NCBI GenBank assembly: GCA_000613465.1
Contig: BAJA01000002.1
Coordinates: forward strand, 205,963-269,962
Source: Bacteroides nordii WAL 11050 = JCM 12987
Lineage (GTDB): Bacteria; Bacteroidota; Bacteroidia; Bacteroidales; Bacteroidaceae
DNA length: 64,000 nt
Direction: 5' to 3'
The notes beneath the pieces were generated by a model, which ran no database searches, was not told the origin of the DNA, and was given only the letters and a program-made list of their open reading frames with translations. The translations under genes were made by a program, and so were the position numbers. This document shows, one piece after another, positions 52,444-62,148 of the stretch (its first letter is position 1; the number at the start of each line of letters is the position of its first letter).

Positions 52444-53342
52444 ATGGTAACTCTCATAGTCCTCATAGGTCCTACCGGCGTTGGAAAAACAGAACTTAGT
52501 CTCCGGTTGGCGGAACACTTCCACACGAGCATTGTTTCTGCCGACTCAAGCAACTCTATGCCGACTTGAAAATAGGTACAGCAGCTCCTACCTCAGAGCA
52601 ACTCAATCGTGTACCTCATTATCTGGTAGGTACTCTAAAACTGACAGATTATTACAGTGCTGCCTGTTATGAAGAAGAAGCATTAGCCACACTTGACAAT
52701 TTATTCCGCCAACATGACACTGTTATCCTTACAGGAGGCTCTATGATGTACATAGACGCTATCTGTAAAGGTATCGATGATATCCCCACTGTAGATACGG
52801 AAACCCGCGAACTGATGTTACAGAGATATGAAACGGAAGGGCTCGAAAAACTCTGTGCAGAACTAAAACTATTAGACCCCGAATATTACAGGATAGTAGA
52901 CCTAAAGAATCCCAAACGCGTGATTCATGCGCTTGAGATTTGTTACATGACAGGGAAGACTTATACCTCTTTTCGTACGCAACAAAAAAAGCAACGCCCT
53001 TTTCGCATTATCAAGGTAGGACTGACCCGTGACCGTGCCGAACTTTACGACCGTATCAACCGCAGGGTAGATATCATGATAGAAGAAGGATTGCTTGAAG
53101 AAGCACGAAGCGTATATCCCTACCGTACTCTCAACTCGCTCAACACCGTAGGATACAAAGAAATGTTCAATTATCTGGATGGTACCTGGGAACTGCCTTT
53201 TGCCATCGAAAAGATAAAACAAAATTCGCGTATTTACTCGCGTAAACAAATGACATGGTTCAAGCGGGACGAAGAGATACAATGGTTTCACCCTGAGCAG
53301 GAAACAGAAATACTGGATTATATCAACACAAAAATACAATAA
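52444..53342 (+). CDS. miaA: tRNA dimethylallyltransferase, frame broken near 52550
   Basis: 299 residues after restoring one base. Adds the isopentenyl group to A37 of tRNAs reading UNN codons. The start at 52444 gives the P-loop [10 protein letters not shown]. The frame breaks in the substrate motif: GCCGACTCAAGCAACTC stands for a sequence one G longer, giving [18 protein letters not shown]. The rest is intact, with [12 protein letters not shown], and [13 protein letters not shown] and [14 protein letters not shown] near the C-terminus. Probably a sequence error. Confidence 0.9.
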
Positions 53343-53403
53343 GAAACAAGTATTAAAAAAGACTCTTAGATTCCTTTTTAACACAGACTTAAATACATTT
53401 ATT

Positions 53404-55446
53404 ATGAAGAGATTAATACTCCTTTGTCTCAATATCCTTTTGTTTTTCACCGTTCATGCACAAAATAAAGAACAACAACAGTATGATTCTATCATGACTA
53501 TCATGAAAGACAAATCTATTCCTGTGTTAGAACGATATTACATGACCGGAGATATAGAATACCTTTCGCGTGAGCACCAGATTGAAGTAATGAAGCAGCT
53601 AATTCCGGAAGCAAAAAATCTGGAAGATAAAGCTGTTGTAACGCGTTTATATTCCATTATCTCTCTCTTCAGAACCCAGTTGAGCCATATGGAAATCGCT
53701 AAAAATTATCTGGACAGTGCATTTATTTATGACGGAAAATTCGCCAACAATAATATCTCCGGCATGATGCATTTTGTTGCAGGTAATTATTATATGGCAC
53801 AAACAGATTTTGTAGAAGCTCAAAAGAATTATTATAAGGCTGCTGAATATTTTAATAAGAATGAGCAAAAGCCAAGTATCCTGACAGATGTATATTATGA
53901 TTTGTCTACAATCTACATCCTGTGGAGAGATGAAAAAGGATTAGCCGAATTGATGAAAGATATGGAGCACTCTCCTGTTGATTTCCCCTTTCAGCATATT
54001 TTAAAACTAACTGTACGATCACAGTATTATTATGCGCATTACATAAACACGGAAAACACAGCTTATTTAGACTCTGCTGCTATCTACAACAATCTGGCAT
54101 TTGATGTTTACAACACAACAGATAATCCGTACGATGTAGGATACCAGATTGCCGATAATTATCTCTCACAAGCACTTATTTATTGTCTGCAAGGGAAAAT
54201 AGCAGAAGCACAAAAATGTTTAGCCACAGGACAAAAGCTCATAAATCCAAAGTTATTAGATTCTGACGCACGAATCCTTTTCATTTCGGGGACTATCTCA
54301 TTCTATCTGAAAGATTACCCAAAGGCAGAAAAGAACTTATTGGCAGGATTACAAAAGTTAGAGACGCTGAGCGAAGAGAAGAAAATTAATTATGATGAAT
54401 CTATCAGTTCTTCCTATCAGATATTAGCTCAAATATATGAAGAACAGAAACTTTATGATAAGGCATTGGCAGCAGAACGCAAATCAATTGATTATGCCAC
54501 CCGCCTAAACGATAAAAATAATCGGAAAGAAATAAACACACTACGTGTGAAGTATAACTTAGATCAGGCTGAACGTAGCGTAAAACAGCTTTCAGTGCTC
54601 AACGAACAAAGAAAACGCGTCAACCTGCTTGCAATAGGAATGATAATACTGGCATTAATCACTATTATTCTGTTAGTGATTCGTCATCGCTCACGTCAAA
54701 AACTGAATGCTCATTTATTGCAAATTGCAGAACTAAAGCAACAGGAAGCAGATTTAATGATTGAACTCCAAAAATCTAAACTGGAAGAAAAAGAAAACGA
54801 GTTTCAAACCATTCTCAATGAGTCCAAACAACGTCATGTACAATCTTATCTTGAAGGTCTGGAAGCAGAACGGGAACGGTTGGCAACCGAACTTCACGAT
54901 GATGTATGTAACAATCTTATGGCACTTGAAATACAAATACGGGCACAGTATAAAGAGCAAGAGGGTGTAGCACCAACGATAGTAGAGACGCTGACAGAAA
55001 TACGCAATCGGGTCCGTACAGTTTCACATGAACTGATGCCTCCTACATTCCAATATGCAACACTGGACGAAATGCTGGAAGATTTCATAACTCACCTCAA
55101 TCTGCCTGAAAAAACAAAAGCTGAGTACCGGTCAACTCCGGGTACGGATTGGAACAGTATCCCTTCAGAGATTGGTTTTGAATTCTACAGAATAACTCAG
55201 GAAGCTATTAACAATGCAATAAAATACGCTTCAGCCCACAAAATATCAGTAGAGCTGAAACTTGAAGATCATCAACTCTCTATTACAATAGAAGATGACG
55301 GCAAAGGGTTCGATACAGAAAAGAAAACGAAAGGAATCGGGCTGCATACCATAGCACAACGTATTCAATCCATCAAGGGTACGTTTGAACTGATATCGCA
55401 CATAGATGCCGGTACAAAAATAGTAGCAAAAATCTCGCTTGCATAG
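53404..55446 (+). CDS. Sensor histidine kinase, TPR sensor, HisKA_3 (NarX/LiaS type)
   Basis: 680 residues. Signal peptide 1-19, periplasmic TPR-like repeats (about 40-390), membrane helix (about 403-423, LLAIGMIILALITIILLVI), coiled coil, HisKA_3 with phospho-acceptor His in ATELHDDVCNNLMALE, and HATPase (EAINNAIKYASAH, EDDGKGFD, GIGLHTIAQRI). Such kinases normally pair with a LuxR/NarL-type regulator, which is not adjacent. Signal unknown. Confidence 0.9.
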   Translation: MKRLILLCLNILLFFTVHAQNKEQQQYDSIMTIMKDKSIPVLERYYMTGDIEYLSREHQIEVMKQLIPEAKNLEDKAVVTRLYSIISLFRTQLSHMEIAKNYLDSAFIYDGKFANNNISGMMHFVAGNYYMAQTDFVEAQKNYYKAAEYFNKNEQKPSILTDVYYDLSTIYILWRDEKGLAELMKDMEHSPVDFPFQHILKLTVRSQYYYAHYINTENTAYLDSAAIYNNLAFDVYNTTDNPYDVGYQIADNYLSQALIYCLQGKIAEAQKCLATGQKLINPKLLDSDARILFISGTISFYLKDYPKAEKNLLAGLQKLETLSEEKKINYDESISSSYQILAQIYEEQKLYDKALAAERKSIDYATRLNDKNNRKEINTLRVKYNLDQAERSVKQLSVLNEQRKRVNLLAIGMIILALITIILLVIRHRSRQKLNAHLLQIAELKQQEADLMIELQKSKLEEKENEFQTILNESKQRHVQSYLEGLEAERERLATELHDDVCNNLMALEIQIRAQYKEQEGVAPTIVETLTEIRNRVRTVSHELMPPTFQYATLDEMLEDFITHLNLPEKTKAEYRSTPGTDWNSIPSEIGFEFYRITQEAINNAIKYASAHKISVELKLEDHQLSITIEDDGKGFDTEKKTKGIGLHTIAQRIQSIKGTFELISHIDAGTKIVAKISLA

Positions 55447-55483
55447 ATATAAATACCATTTATCTCCTTCTCAATTTTATTAA

Positions 55484-55511
55484 TCTGTGACTTAAATTCG
55501 TAAGTCACAGA
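55484..55511. terminator. Perfect 11-bp dyad between kinase and AsmA genes
   Basis: TCTGTGACTTA (55484-55494), loop AATTCG, TAAGTCACAGA (55501-55511). It lacks a T-tract, and it abuts the expected -33 position of the following promoter, so it may be an operator rather than a terminator. Confidence 0.5.
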
Positions 55512-55533
55512 CTGATAAATAAAAAAAAATCAG

Positions 55534-55541
55534 TAGCTTTG
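55534..55541 (+). promoter_or_regulatory. -7 promoter element of the AsmA-family gene
   Basis: TAGCTTTG, a TAnnTTTG match, 35 bases before the ATG at 55576. Confidence 0.6.
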
Positions 55542-55575
55542 CTATCTCAATATGTTTAATCAAAAACCTGCAAAC

Positions 55576-58086
55576 ATGAAAAAAGGTCTGAAAATTACAG
55601 CAATCACATTAGGAGCACTCCTGCTGCTGATGCTTATTCTTCCTTTTGCTTTCCGCGGTAAAATAGAAAGCATTGTAAAAACAGAAGGAAACAAGATGCT
55701 TAATGCACAGTTTGACTTCGGTAGTCTGGATATTAGTCTGTTTCGTAACTTCCCCAAGGCATCAGTCACTCTCAATGATTTCTGGCTGCGTGGTGTAGGC
55801 GAATTTGAAAAAGACACCCTTGTACAAGCGGGTGAAGTAACAGTAGCTATCAACCTTTTCTCTCTTTTTGGAGATAATGGTTATGACATTTCTAAAGTAC
55901 AAATAACAGACACCCGGCTACATGCCATTGTACTTGCAGATGGCCGGCCCAATTGGGACGTAATGAAACCCGACAGTACAGTTACCGATACTGCAGAAGA
56001 ATCAAGCAGTTCTCCGTTTAAGATACAACTTCAACAGTTTGTTATCAAAAATATGAATCTCATATACGATGACCGTCAGGCAAATATGTATGCAGATATC
56101 CGTAATCTGAATGCACTTTGCTCAGGAGACCTGGGAAGCGACCGTACGACCTTACAACTGGAAGCAGAAACGGAAGCGTTAACCTATAAGATGAACGGCA
56201 TCCCCTTCCTTTCTAATGCCAATATTTATGCAAAAATGGATGTAGATGCCGATCTCGCCAACAATAAATATACATTGAAAGAGAATGAATTCCGTTTGAA
56301 TGCTATCAAAGCAGGTATCGATGGTTGGGTAGCACTGAAAGATCCTGCCATAGACATGGACCTCAAACTGAACACCAATGAAGTAGGGTTCAAAGAAATT
56401 CTATCTCTGATCCCTGCTATTTATGCCAAAGATTTTGAAGGATTGAAGACAGAGGGTATTGCCACACTTTCTGCTGACATAAAAGGTACGATGGTAGGTG
56501 ACAGCATTGTACCTCAGTTCAATGTAGCAATGACAGTGAAAGATGCCATGTTCCGTTATCCTTCTCTTCCGGCAGGTGTAGATCAGATTAACATCAATGC
56601 AGAAATAAAAAATCCGGGAGGGGCTATTGACCTCACCACAGTGAGTATTCGCCCGTTTAGTTTCCGACTCGCCGGAAATCCGTTCAGCGTGACTGCCGAA
56701 ATAAAAACACCGATCAGTGATCCGGACTTTCATGCCGAAGCAAAAGGAGTACTCAACCTGGGCATGATCAAACAGGTATATCCATTGGAGGATATGGAGT
56801 TAAACGGTACTATCAATGCAGACATGCAACTCGCCGGAAAAATGTCGTACATCGAAAAAGAACAATATGAGCGTGTACAGGCTTCCGGAACAATCGGACT
56901 CACCTCAATGAAACTGAAGATGAAGGATATGCCGGATGTAGATATCCACAAGTCACTCTTTACATTCACTCCCAAGTACCTGCAACTGAGCGAAACAACC
57001 GTCAATATCGGTAAGAACGATCTGACTGCCGATAGCCGTTTTGAAAACTATCTGGGTTATGCACTGAAAGGAACGACACTAAAAGGAACACTCAATATTC
57101 GCTCCAATCATCTCAACCTGAATGATTTCATGACAGCCACAGCAGACACTGCTACACAGGTGGCAACTACTCCGGCAGATAGTATAAGTGGTATCATTGA
57201 AGTGCCCCGTAATATTGATTTCCAAATGGATGCTAATCTGAAAGAGGTACTATTTGATAAAATGGCTTTCACTAATATGAATGGAAAGTTGGTCGTTAAA
57301 GACGGGAAGGTGGATATGAAGAATCTTTCTATGAACACGATGGGTGGCAATGTGGTTATGAACGGCTATTACTCTACGGCTGATGTTAAAAAGCCGGAGA
57401 TGAATGCAGGATTCAAACTCAACGGACTGAGCTTTGCCCAGACATACAAGGAGCTTGATATGGTACAACAACTCGCCCCTATCTTCGAAAATCTAAAAGG
57501 CAACTTCTCCGGTAGTATGAAGATACAAACCATTCTGGATGCCGCAATGAGTCCTGTGCTCGAAACAATGCAGGGTAACGGAAGTCTTTCTACCAAAGAC
57601 CTCAGTCTGAGCGGAGTAAAAGTGATTGACCAAATAGCTGAAGCTGTGAATAAACCGGATTTGAAGGAGATGAAAGTAAAAGATATGACGCTGGATTTCA
57701 CCATCAAAGACGGGCGAGTGGCGACACAACCATTTGACATCAAACTGGGTGACTATGTAATGAACCTCTCCGGAAGCACCGGATTGGATCAGACAATAGA
57801 CTATTCCGGTAAAATCAAACTACCCGCTTCTGCAGGCGACCTTGCCAAGCTGACAACACTCGACCTGAAGATTGGTGGATCGTTTACTTCACCCAAAGTG
57901 TCTATTGACACAAAGAGTATGGCAAACCAGGCGGTAGAAGCCGTAGCTGATAAAGCAATCAGTGAGTTAGGAAAGAAATTGGGACTGGACTCTGCCGCTA
58001 CAAATAATAAAGAGGACCTGAAAGAGGCAGTAAAAGAAAAAGCTGCCGAAAAGGCGCTGGACTTCTTAAAGAAAAAACTAAAATAG
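55576..58086 (+). CDS. AsmA family envelope protein
   Basis: 836 residues from MKKGLK; an in-frame ATG at 55552 adds 8. One N-terminal membrane helix (about 4-26), then a very long beta-rich periplasmic region with AsmA features: DISLFRNFPKASVTLNDFWL near the start and repeated beta-taco-type strands, and an AsmA_2-like C-terminal region (GNGSLSTKDLSLSGVKVIDQIAEAV). A Lys-rich helical tail ends the protein. AsmA-like proteins are thought to bridge the membranes for lipid transport; which lipid is unknown. Confidence 0.85.
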   Translation: MKKGLKITAITLGALLLLMLILPFAFRGKIESIVKTEGNKMLNAQFDFGSLDISLFRNFPKASVTLNDFWLRGVGEFEKDTLVQAGEVTVAINLFSLFGDNGYDISKVQITDTRLHAIVLADGRPNWDVMKPDSTVTDTAEESSSSPFKIQLQQFVIKNMNLIYDDRQANMYADIRNLNALCSGDLGSDRTTLQLEAETEALTYKMNGIPFLSNANIYAKMDVDADLANNKYTLKENEFRLNAIKAGIDGWVALKDPAIDMDLKLNTNEVGFKEILSLIPAIYAKDFEGLKTEGIATLSADIKGTMVGDSIVPQFNVAMTVKDAMFRYPSLPAGVDQININAEIKNPGGAIDLTTVSIRPFSFRLAGNPFSVTAEIKTPISDPDFHAEAKGVLNLGMIKQVYPLEDMELNGTINADMQLAGKMSYIEKEQYERVQASGTIGLTSMKLKMKDMPDVDIHKSLFTFTPKYLQLSETTVNIGKNDLTADSRFENYLGYALKGTTLKGTLNIRSNHLNLNDFMTATADTATQVATTPADSISGIIEVPRNIDFQMDANLKEVLFDKMAFTNMNGKLVVKDGKVDMKNLSMNTMGGNVVMNGYYSTADVKKPEMNAGFKLNGLSFAQTYKELDMVQQLAPIFENLKGNFSGSMKIQTILDAAMSPVLETMQGNGSLSTKDLSLSGVKVIDQIAEAVNKPDLKEMKVKDMTLDFTIKDGRVATQPFDIKLGDYVMNLSGSTGLDQTIDYSGKIKLPASAGDLAKLTTLDLKIGGSFTSPKVSIDTKSMANQAVEAVADKAISELGKKLGLDSAATNNKEDLKEAVKEKAAEKALDFLKKKLK

Positions 58087-58210
58087 TGGTTAGTGATTAG
58101 TGATAAGTGATTAGTGCCATGCGGTGTAGTGATATAACTCACTATTCATTTATCACTAACCACTTATCACTAACCACTTATCACTAATCGCTTATCACTA
58201 ACCACTACTT
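58087..58210. repeat. Intercistronic hairpin element, word AGTGATAAGTG
   Basis: Left arm GGTTAGTGATTAGTGATAAG; right arm four CACTTATCACTAAC words. Centre AGTGCCATGCGGTGTAGTGA (58113-58132); its complement matches the 46.1-kb centre in reverse orientation. Ends about 3 bases before the next ATG. Confidence 0.85.
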
Positions 58211-58213
58211 ATC

Positions 58214-58828
58214 ATGCTTCTGAAACTTTACGAAAAGAATAATAATCCACAAGACCTGCAACAGGTGGTGGATATTTTGAATGATGGCGGCCTCATCATC
58301 TATCCTACCGATACGATGTATGCAATTGGTTGTCATGGATTGAAAGAGCGTGCCATTGAACGTATTTGCCGTATCAAAGAGATTGATCCGCGTAAGAATA
58401 ATCTTTCTATTATCTGTTATGACCTGAGCAGTATCAGTGAATACGCGAAAGTTGATAACAATACGTTCAAACTGATGAAACGTAATTTGCCCGGACCATT
58501 CACCTTTATTCTGAACGGGACAAACCGGCTTCCCAAGATCTTTCGAAACAGGAAAGAAGTAGGTATTCGCATGCCGGATAACAATATCATTCGTGAGATA
58601 GCCCGCCTGCTTGATGCACCGATTATGACAACTACCCTACCGCACGAAGCACATGAAGACCTGGAATATGCAACAGATCCGGAACTGATAGACGAAAAGT
58701 TCGGAGAGATAGTAGACCTCGTGATTGATGGAGGGATAGGAGGAATAGAACCGTCAACAGTGGTTAGTTGTACAGAAGGAAGCCCGGAAATAGTCCGGCA
58801 GGCCAAAGGAATACTGGAAGAGAATTAA
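58214..58828 (+). CDS. L-threonylcarbamoyladenylate synthase-like protein (Sua5/YciO/YrdC)
   Basis: 204 residues. YrdC-fold protein for the first step of t6A37 tRNA modification, or the related YciO type. Motifs: IYPTDTMYAIGCHG (substrate pocket), KRNLPGPFTFIL, GIRMPDN, and PSTVVSC near the end. The single-domain length and sequence style are closer to YciO, so TsaC activity is not certain. Converges with nagB. Confidence 0.85.
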   Translation: MLLKLYEKNNNPQDLQQVVDILNDGGLIIYPTDTMYAIGCHGLKERAIERICRIKEIDPRKNNLSIICYDLSSISEYAKVDNNTFKLMKRNLPGPFTFILNGTNRLPKIFRNRKEVGIRMPDNNIIREIARLLDAPIMTTTLPHEAHEDLEYATDPELIDEKFGEIVDLVIDGGIGGIEPSTVVSCTEGSPEIVRQAKGILEEN

Positions 58829-58850
58829 AACCGGAAGATTAAAAAAAATG

Positions 58851-58892
58851 AAAGCTGCGCAGTGGATAAATAATTCCTACTACGCAGCTTTT
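58851..58892. terminator. Bidirectional terminator between converging genes
   Basis: AAAGCTGCG-c-AGT pairs with ACT-a-CGCAGCTTT, with A-rich and T-rich flanks suited to both strands. Confidence 0.8.
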
Positions 58893-58911
58893 AATTTTTA
58901 ACTTCTAATTC

Positions 58912-59724
58912 TTACTTAATCAAAAATTTTGGATCCAGATGATCGGCTTCGATATCTTTGAAGTAGCGATATGTTCCTACTTTCAGTTCTTCTGTAGCAG
59001 CATCGTCACAAACGATGATACCTTTCTCATGCATCTGTAATGCACTGATTGTCCACATCTGAGTGATAGCTCCCTCTACTGCATGGTACAATGCGCGAGC
59101 TTTGTTATGACCATTCACGATAATCATCACTTCTTTTGCAGACAGGACAGTCCCCACACCTACTGTCAAAGCAGTCTTAGGCACTTTGTTGATATCGTTG
59201 TCAAAGAAACGTGAATTAGCAATGATTGTATCCGTAGTCAGCGTTTTCTGACGGGTACGTGAAGTCAGTGATGATCCCGGCTCATTGAACGCAATATGTC
59301 CGTCCGGTCCGATACCACCCATAAAAAGATCTATACCACCGTATGACTTTATTTTTTCTTCATAACGGGCACATTCAGCATCCAGGTCAGCAGCGTTTCC
59401 ATTAAGGATATTCGTGTTTTCCGGTTTGATGTCAATATGGCTAAAGAAGTTATTCCACATGAAAGAGTAGTAACTTTCGGGATGTTCTTTCGGCAATCCT
59501 ACATATTCGTCCATGTTGAAAGTGACTACGTTCTCAAAAGAAACAATACCTTTCTTATTCAAATCGATAAGTCCTTTGTACATGCCCAGAGGAGAAGAAC
59601 CTGTAGGACATCCCAATACGAATGGTTTCTCTGCTGTAGGATTGGCTGCCTTAATTTTAGCAGCAACATAGTGGGCTGCCCACGAAGATACGGACTGATA
59701 GTCCGGCTGAATAATTAATCTCAT
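58912..59724 (-). CDS. nagB: Glucosamine-6-phosphate deaminase
   Basis: 270 residues. Converts glucosamine 6-phosphate to fructose 6-phosphate and ammonia. Motifs: [15 protein letters not shown] (phosphate loop), [16 protein letters not shown] with the catalytic Asp, and [17 protein letters not shown] with the catalytic Asp/His. Works downstream of amino-sugar release, but lies 53 kb from the GH84 gene and is not evidently co-regulated. Confidence 0.97.
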   Translation of the reverse strand: MRLIIQPDYQSVSSWAAHYVAAKIKAANPTAEKPFVLGCPTGSSPLGMYKGLIDLNKKGIVSFENVVTFNMDEYVGLPKEHPESYYSFMWNNFFSHIDIKPENTNILNGNAADLDAECARYEEKIKSYGGIDLFMGGIGPDGHIAFNEPGSSLTSRTRQKTLTTDTIIANSRFFDNDINKVPKTALTVGVGTVLSAKEVMIIVNGHNKARALYHAVEGAITQMWTISALQMHEKGIIVCDDAATEELKVGTYRYFKDIEADHLDPKFLIK

Positions 59725-59736
59725 AAGTTTATATTT

Positions 59737-59817
59737 TTAATCGGTTAGTAATAATGTTATAGGGAGAGTTATAACCTTCCCTATAACCTTATAACTCTAT
59801 AACTTTATAACTCTCCT
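59737..59817. repeat. Intercistronic word-repeat element, words TTATAGG and TATAACTC
   Basis: TTATAGGGAGAGTTATAACC is followed by AACCTTATAACTCTATAACT and further ATAACTC words, partly self-complementary. It lies between the flavodiiron and nagB genes. Confidence 0.65.
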
Positions 59818-61010
59818 TAATTCTTCTTTAAGCGCTCCGCCATTGCCCGTGCCAGATTTTCACACTGCGCGTAAGTTATGTCCCTCATCGCCTGTTTCAT
59901 CTCTACCGGATCTCCCACTACTTCAAACTTGCTCTTTTCAGCAAATTCAGCCATACGCTTCACGGCAGCACCTGCCCAGGTGAAAGAACCAAACAATCCC
60001 AGGTAACGTCCTTTCAGCTCACGTATCAATATCTTCGAAAGTAAAGACTCTATTTCCGGAAATATCTGATTACTATACGTCGGCGAACCAATGATCAACC
60101 CTTTATATTTAAAGATATCTGCCAGGATATAAGACGCATTGGTCTTGCTTACGTTATGCATTACGATATTTTTAATACCTTGTGCCGACAGTTCCGCAGC
60201 AATAGCTTCGGCCATTTGCTCGGTATTGCCGTACATACTTCCATAGGCAATGACCACACCCTCATCGGCGTCATAACGACTCAGTTTATCATAGATACCT
60301 ATTACCTTCGGAATATTATCGGTCCACACCGGACCATGAGTAGAGCAAATCACAGAGACAGGCAGTCCGCCCAGTTTTTGCAAAGCCTTTTGTACGGGAC
60401 TACCATATTTTCCTACTATATTAGAATAGTAACGTACCATTTCATCCCAATAGTGATCTGTATTGATACGGGTATCGAGGAAACCACCATCCAACGTGCC
60501 AAAGCAGCCAAATCCATCTCCGGAGAAAAGAATGCCATCTGTTTCGTCAAAAGTCATCATTGTCTCCGGCCAATGCACCATTGGAGTGAGATAAAAACGA
60601 AGTTTGTGTTTTCCCAATGCAAGGAAGTCACCGTCTTTCACCAGATATTGTTCACCTGTTACCCCATAGAAGCCCTCAATCATTCCAAAGGTTTGCTTGT
60701 TACCTACAATTACGATATCAGGATAATGTTGTTTGATCAGCCGGATCGAGCCCGAATGATCCGGTTCCATATGATTTATAATTAAGTAGTTGATAGGACG
60801 CTCACCAATTACTTGCTTTATCTTGTGAAGAAAAACCTCAAAATAGCAGATATCTACTGTATCGACCAAAGCTACCATTTCATCATCAATCAGATAAGAG
60901 TTATATGAAACTCCGTATGGCAGCGGCCACATCCCCTCGAAGAGATGTTTGTTACGGTCGTTTACTCCTACATAATGGACGTTTCCTTTAATTCTTGTTT
61001 TCTGTTCCAT
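59817..61010 (-). CDS. Flavodiiron protein (FprA family A-type flavoprotein)
   Basis: 397 residues. N-terminal metallo-beta-lactamase-like diiron domain with NHMEPDHSGS (ligand set) and FSGDGFGCFG, and C-terminal flavodoxin domain (about 250-397) with the FMN loop AYGSMYGNTEQMAE. Reduces O2 or NO to protect anaerobes. No rubredoxin domain is fused. Confidence 0.95.
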   Translation of the reverse strand: MEQKTRIKGNVHYVGVNDRNKHLFEGMWPLPYGVSYNSYLIDDEMVALVDTVDICYFEVFLHKIKQVIGERPINYLIINHMEPDHSGSIRLIKQHYPDIVIVGNKQTFGMIEGFYGVTGEQYLVKDGDFLALGKHKLRFYLTPMVHWPETMMTFDETDGILFSGDGFGCFGTLDGGFLDTRINTDHYWDEMVRYYSNIVGKYGSPVQKALQKLGGLPVSVICSTHGPVWTDNIPKVIGIYDKLSRYDADEGVVIAYGSMYGNTEQMAEAIAAELSAQGIKNIVMHNVSKTNASYILADIFKYKGLIIGSPTYSNQIFPEIESLLSKILIRELKGRYLGLFGSFTWAGAAVKRMAEFAEKSKFEVVGDPVEMKQAMRDITYAQCENLARAMAERLKKN

Positions 61011-61018
61011 CTTAAAAT

Positions 61019-61141
61019 TAATGTTTAATGATTAATGAATAATGTTTAAAATCAAAGTTTAATGATTAATGTTTAATGATCAATACCATGTACAATAGCA
61101 CAGTCCATTGATCATTAAACATTAATCATTGATCATTATTC
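61019..61141. repeat. Intercistronic hairpin element, word TTAATGATTAATG
   Basis: Left words AATGTTTAATGATTAATGAA, right words CATTAAACATTAATCATTGA. Centre ATACCATGTACAATAGCACA (61083-61102); its complement TGTGCTATTGTACATGGTAT resembles the family centre. It lies upstream of the flavodiiron gene on the minus strand and overlaps the last codons of the radical SAM gene. Confidence 0.8.
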
Positions 61142-62101
61142 ATTCCGTCCTGCAAAGATACTTTTTTTTTTCGTAACTCCGTATCTCTTGCCTTGATATG
61201 CCCCCCTTTCTTTCATTCTTTTTTGAACTCGGGCTGTAAATTCATAATTTTTTAATCCCCAGTCGGGGGCTATTAATAATTCACGGGGAGACTGTGAGAC
61301 GAAACGCTCTATGACGAGATCGGGCCGTAGATGTTCCACATAATCTATTACAAGATCTATGTATTCGTTCACATCATTAAAAAGGTAGAAATCAGAAGGG
61401 TTTTGTTCATATTCGTGAGCCATACGTGTGCCGCGGATCAACTGTAGCTGATGCATTTTCAAAGTGGTAAGCGGCAATTCTGAAAGCACGTCGGCTTGCG
61501 CCACAATAGCCTCATGAGACTCTCCCGGGAGTCCTAAAATCACATGCCCGCCAGTAAGAATACCACAACCGGCTGTACGTCGCACCGCCTCCACAGTAGC
61601 GGCATAAGTATGCCCCCGGTTGATACGCCTCAGCGTTTCATCACAAGTAGTTTCAATGCCGTATTCCACAAGAAGAAAAGTCTGGCGGTTGAGTGTTTCA
61701 AGATAACGAAGAAGATCCTCCGGCATACAATCCGGACGAGTGCCGATGACAAGACCTACTACCCCGTCAACACTCAGCGCCTCTTCATATTTCCGTTTTA
61801 AACTTTCGAGTTCCGCATAGGTGTTGGTGTATGCCTGGAAATAGGCAAGGTATTTCATCGAAGGATATTTATGGGCAAAGAACTGTTTTCCTTCTTCCAA
61901 CTGTACAGAGACCGTTTTTTCGGTCCGGCAGTATTCCGGATTAAACGTTTGATTGTTGCAATACGTGCAACCTCCCTGCCCCTTGGTTCCATCCCGATTG
62001 GGGCAGGTAAAACCGGCATTCAGGGATATTTTCTGTACTTTATAAGGGAAATAACGCCTCAGAAACTGCGGAAATTCGTTGTATAAAGGTTGCTCAGTCA
62101 T
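61136..62101 (-). CDS. Radical SAM protein, TIGR01212 (YhcC) family
   Basis: 321 residues. Radical SAM barrel with a cluster-binding Cys set in CPNRDGTKGQGGCTYC, where the spacing CxxxxxxxxxxCxxC departs from CxxxCxxC as in this family. Further motifs GTRPDCMPED, LLVEYGIETT and GHVILGLPGES are present. The C-terminus is Lys/Arg-rich. YhcC relatives are widespread; the reaction is not established. Confidence 0.88.
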   Translation of the reverse strand: MTEQPLYNEFPQFLRRYFPYKVQKISLNAGFTCPNRDGTKGQGGCTYCNNQTFNPEYCRTEKTVSVQLEEGKQFFAHKYPSMKYLAYFQAYTNTYAELESLKRKYEEALSVDGVVGLVIGTRPDCMPEDLLRYLETLNRQTFLLVEYGIETTCDETLRRINRGHTYAATVEAVRRTAGCGILTGGHVILGLPGESHEAIVAQADVLSELPLTTLKMHQLQLIRGTRMAHEYEQNPSDFYLFNDVNEYIDLVIDYVEHLRPDLVIERFVSQSPRELLIAPDWGLKNYEFTARVQKRMKERGAYQGKRYGVTKKKSIFAGRNE

Positions 62102-62148
62102 ATGCTTCGTTGCTTAGAAAGAACAAACATAAGAAAATCCGGGGAATA

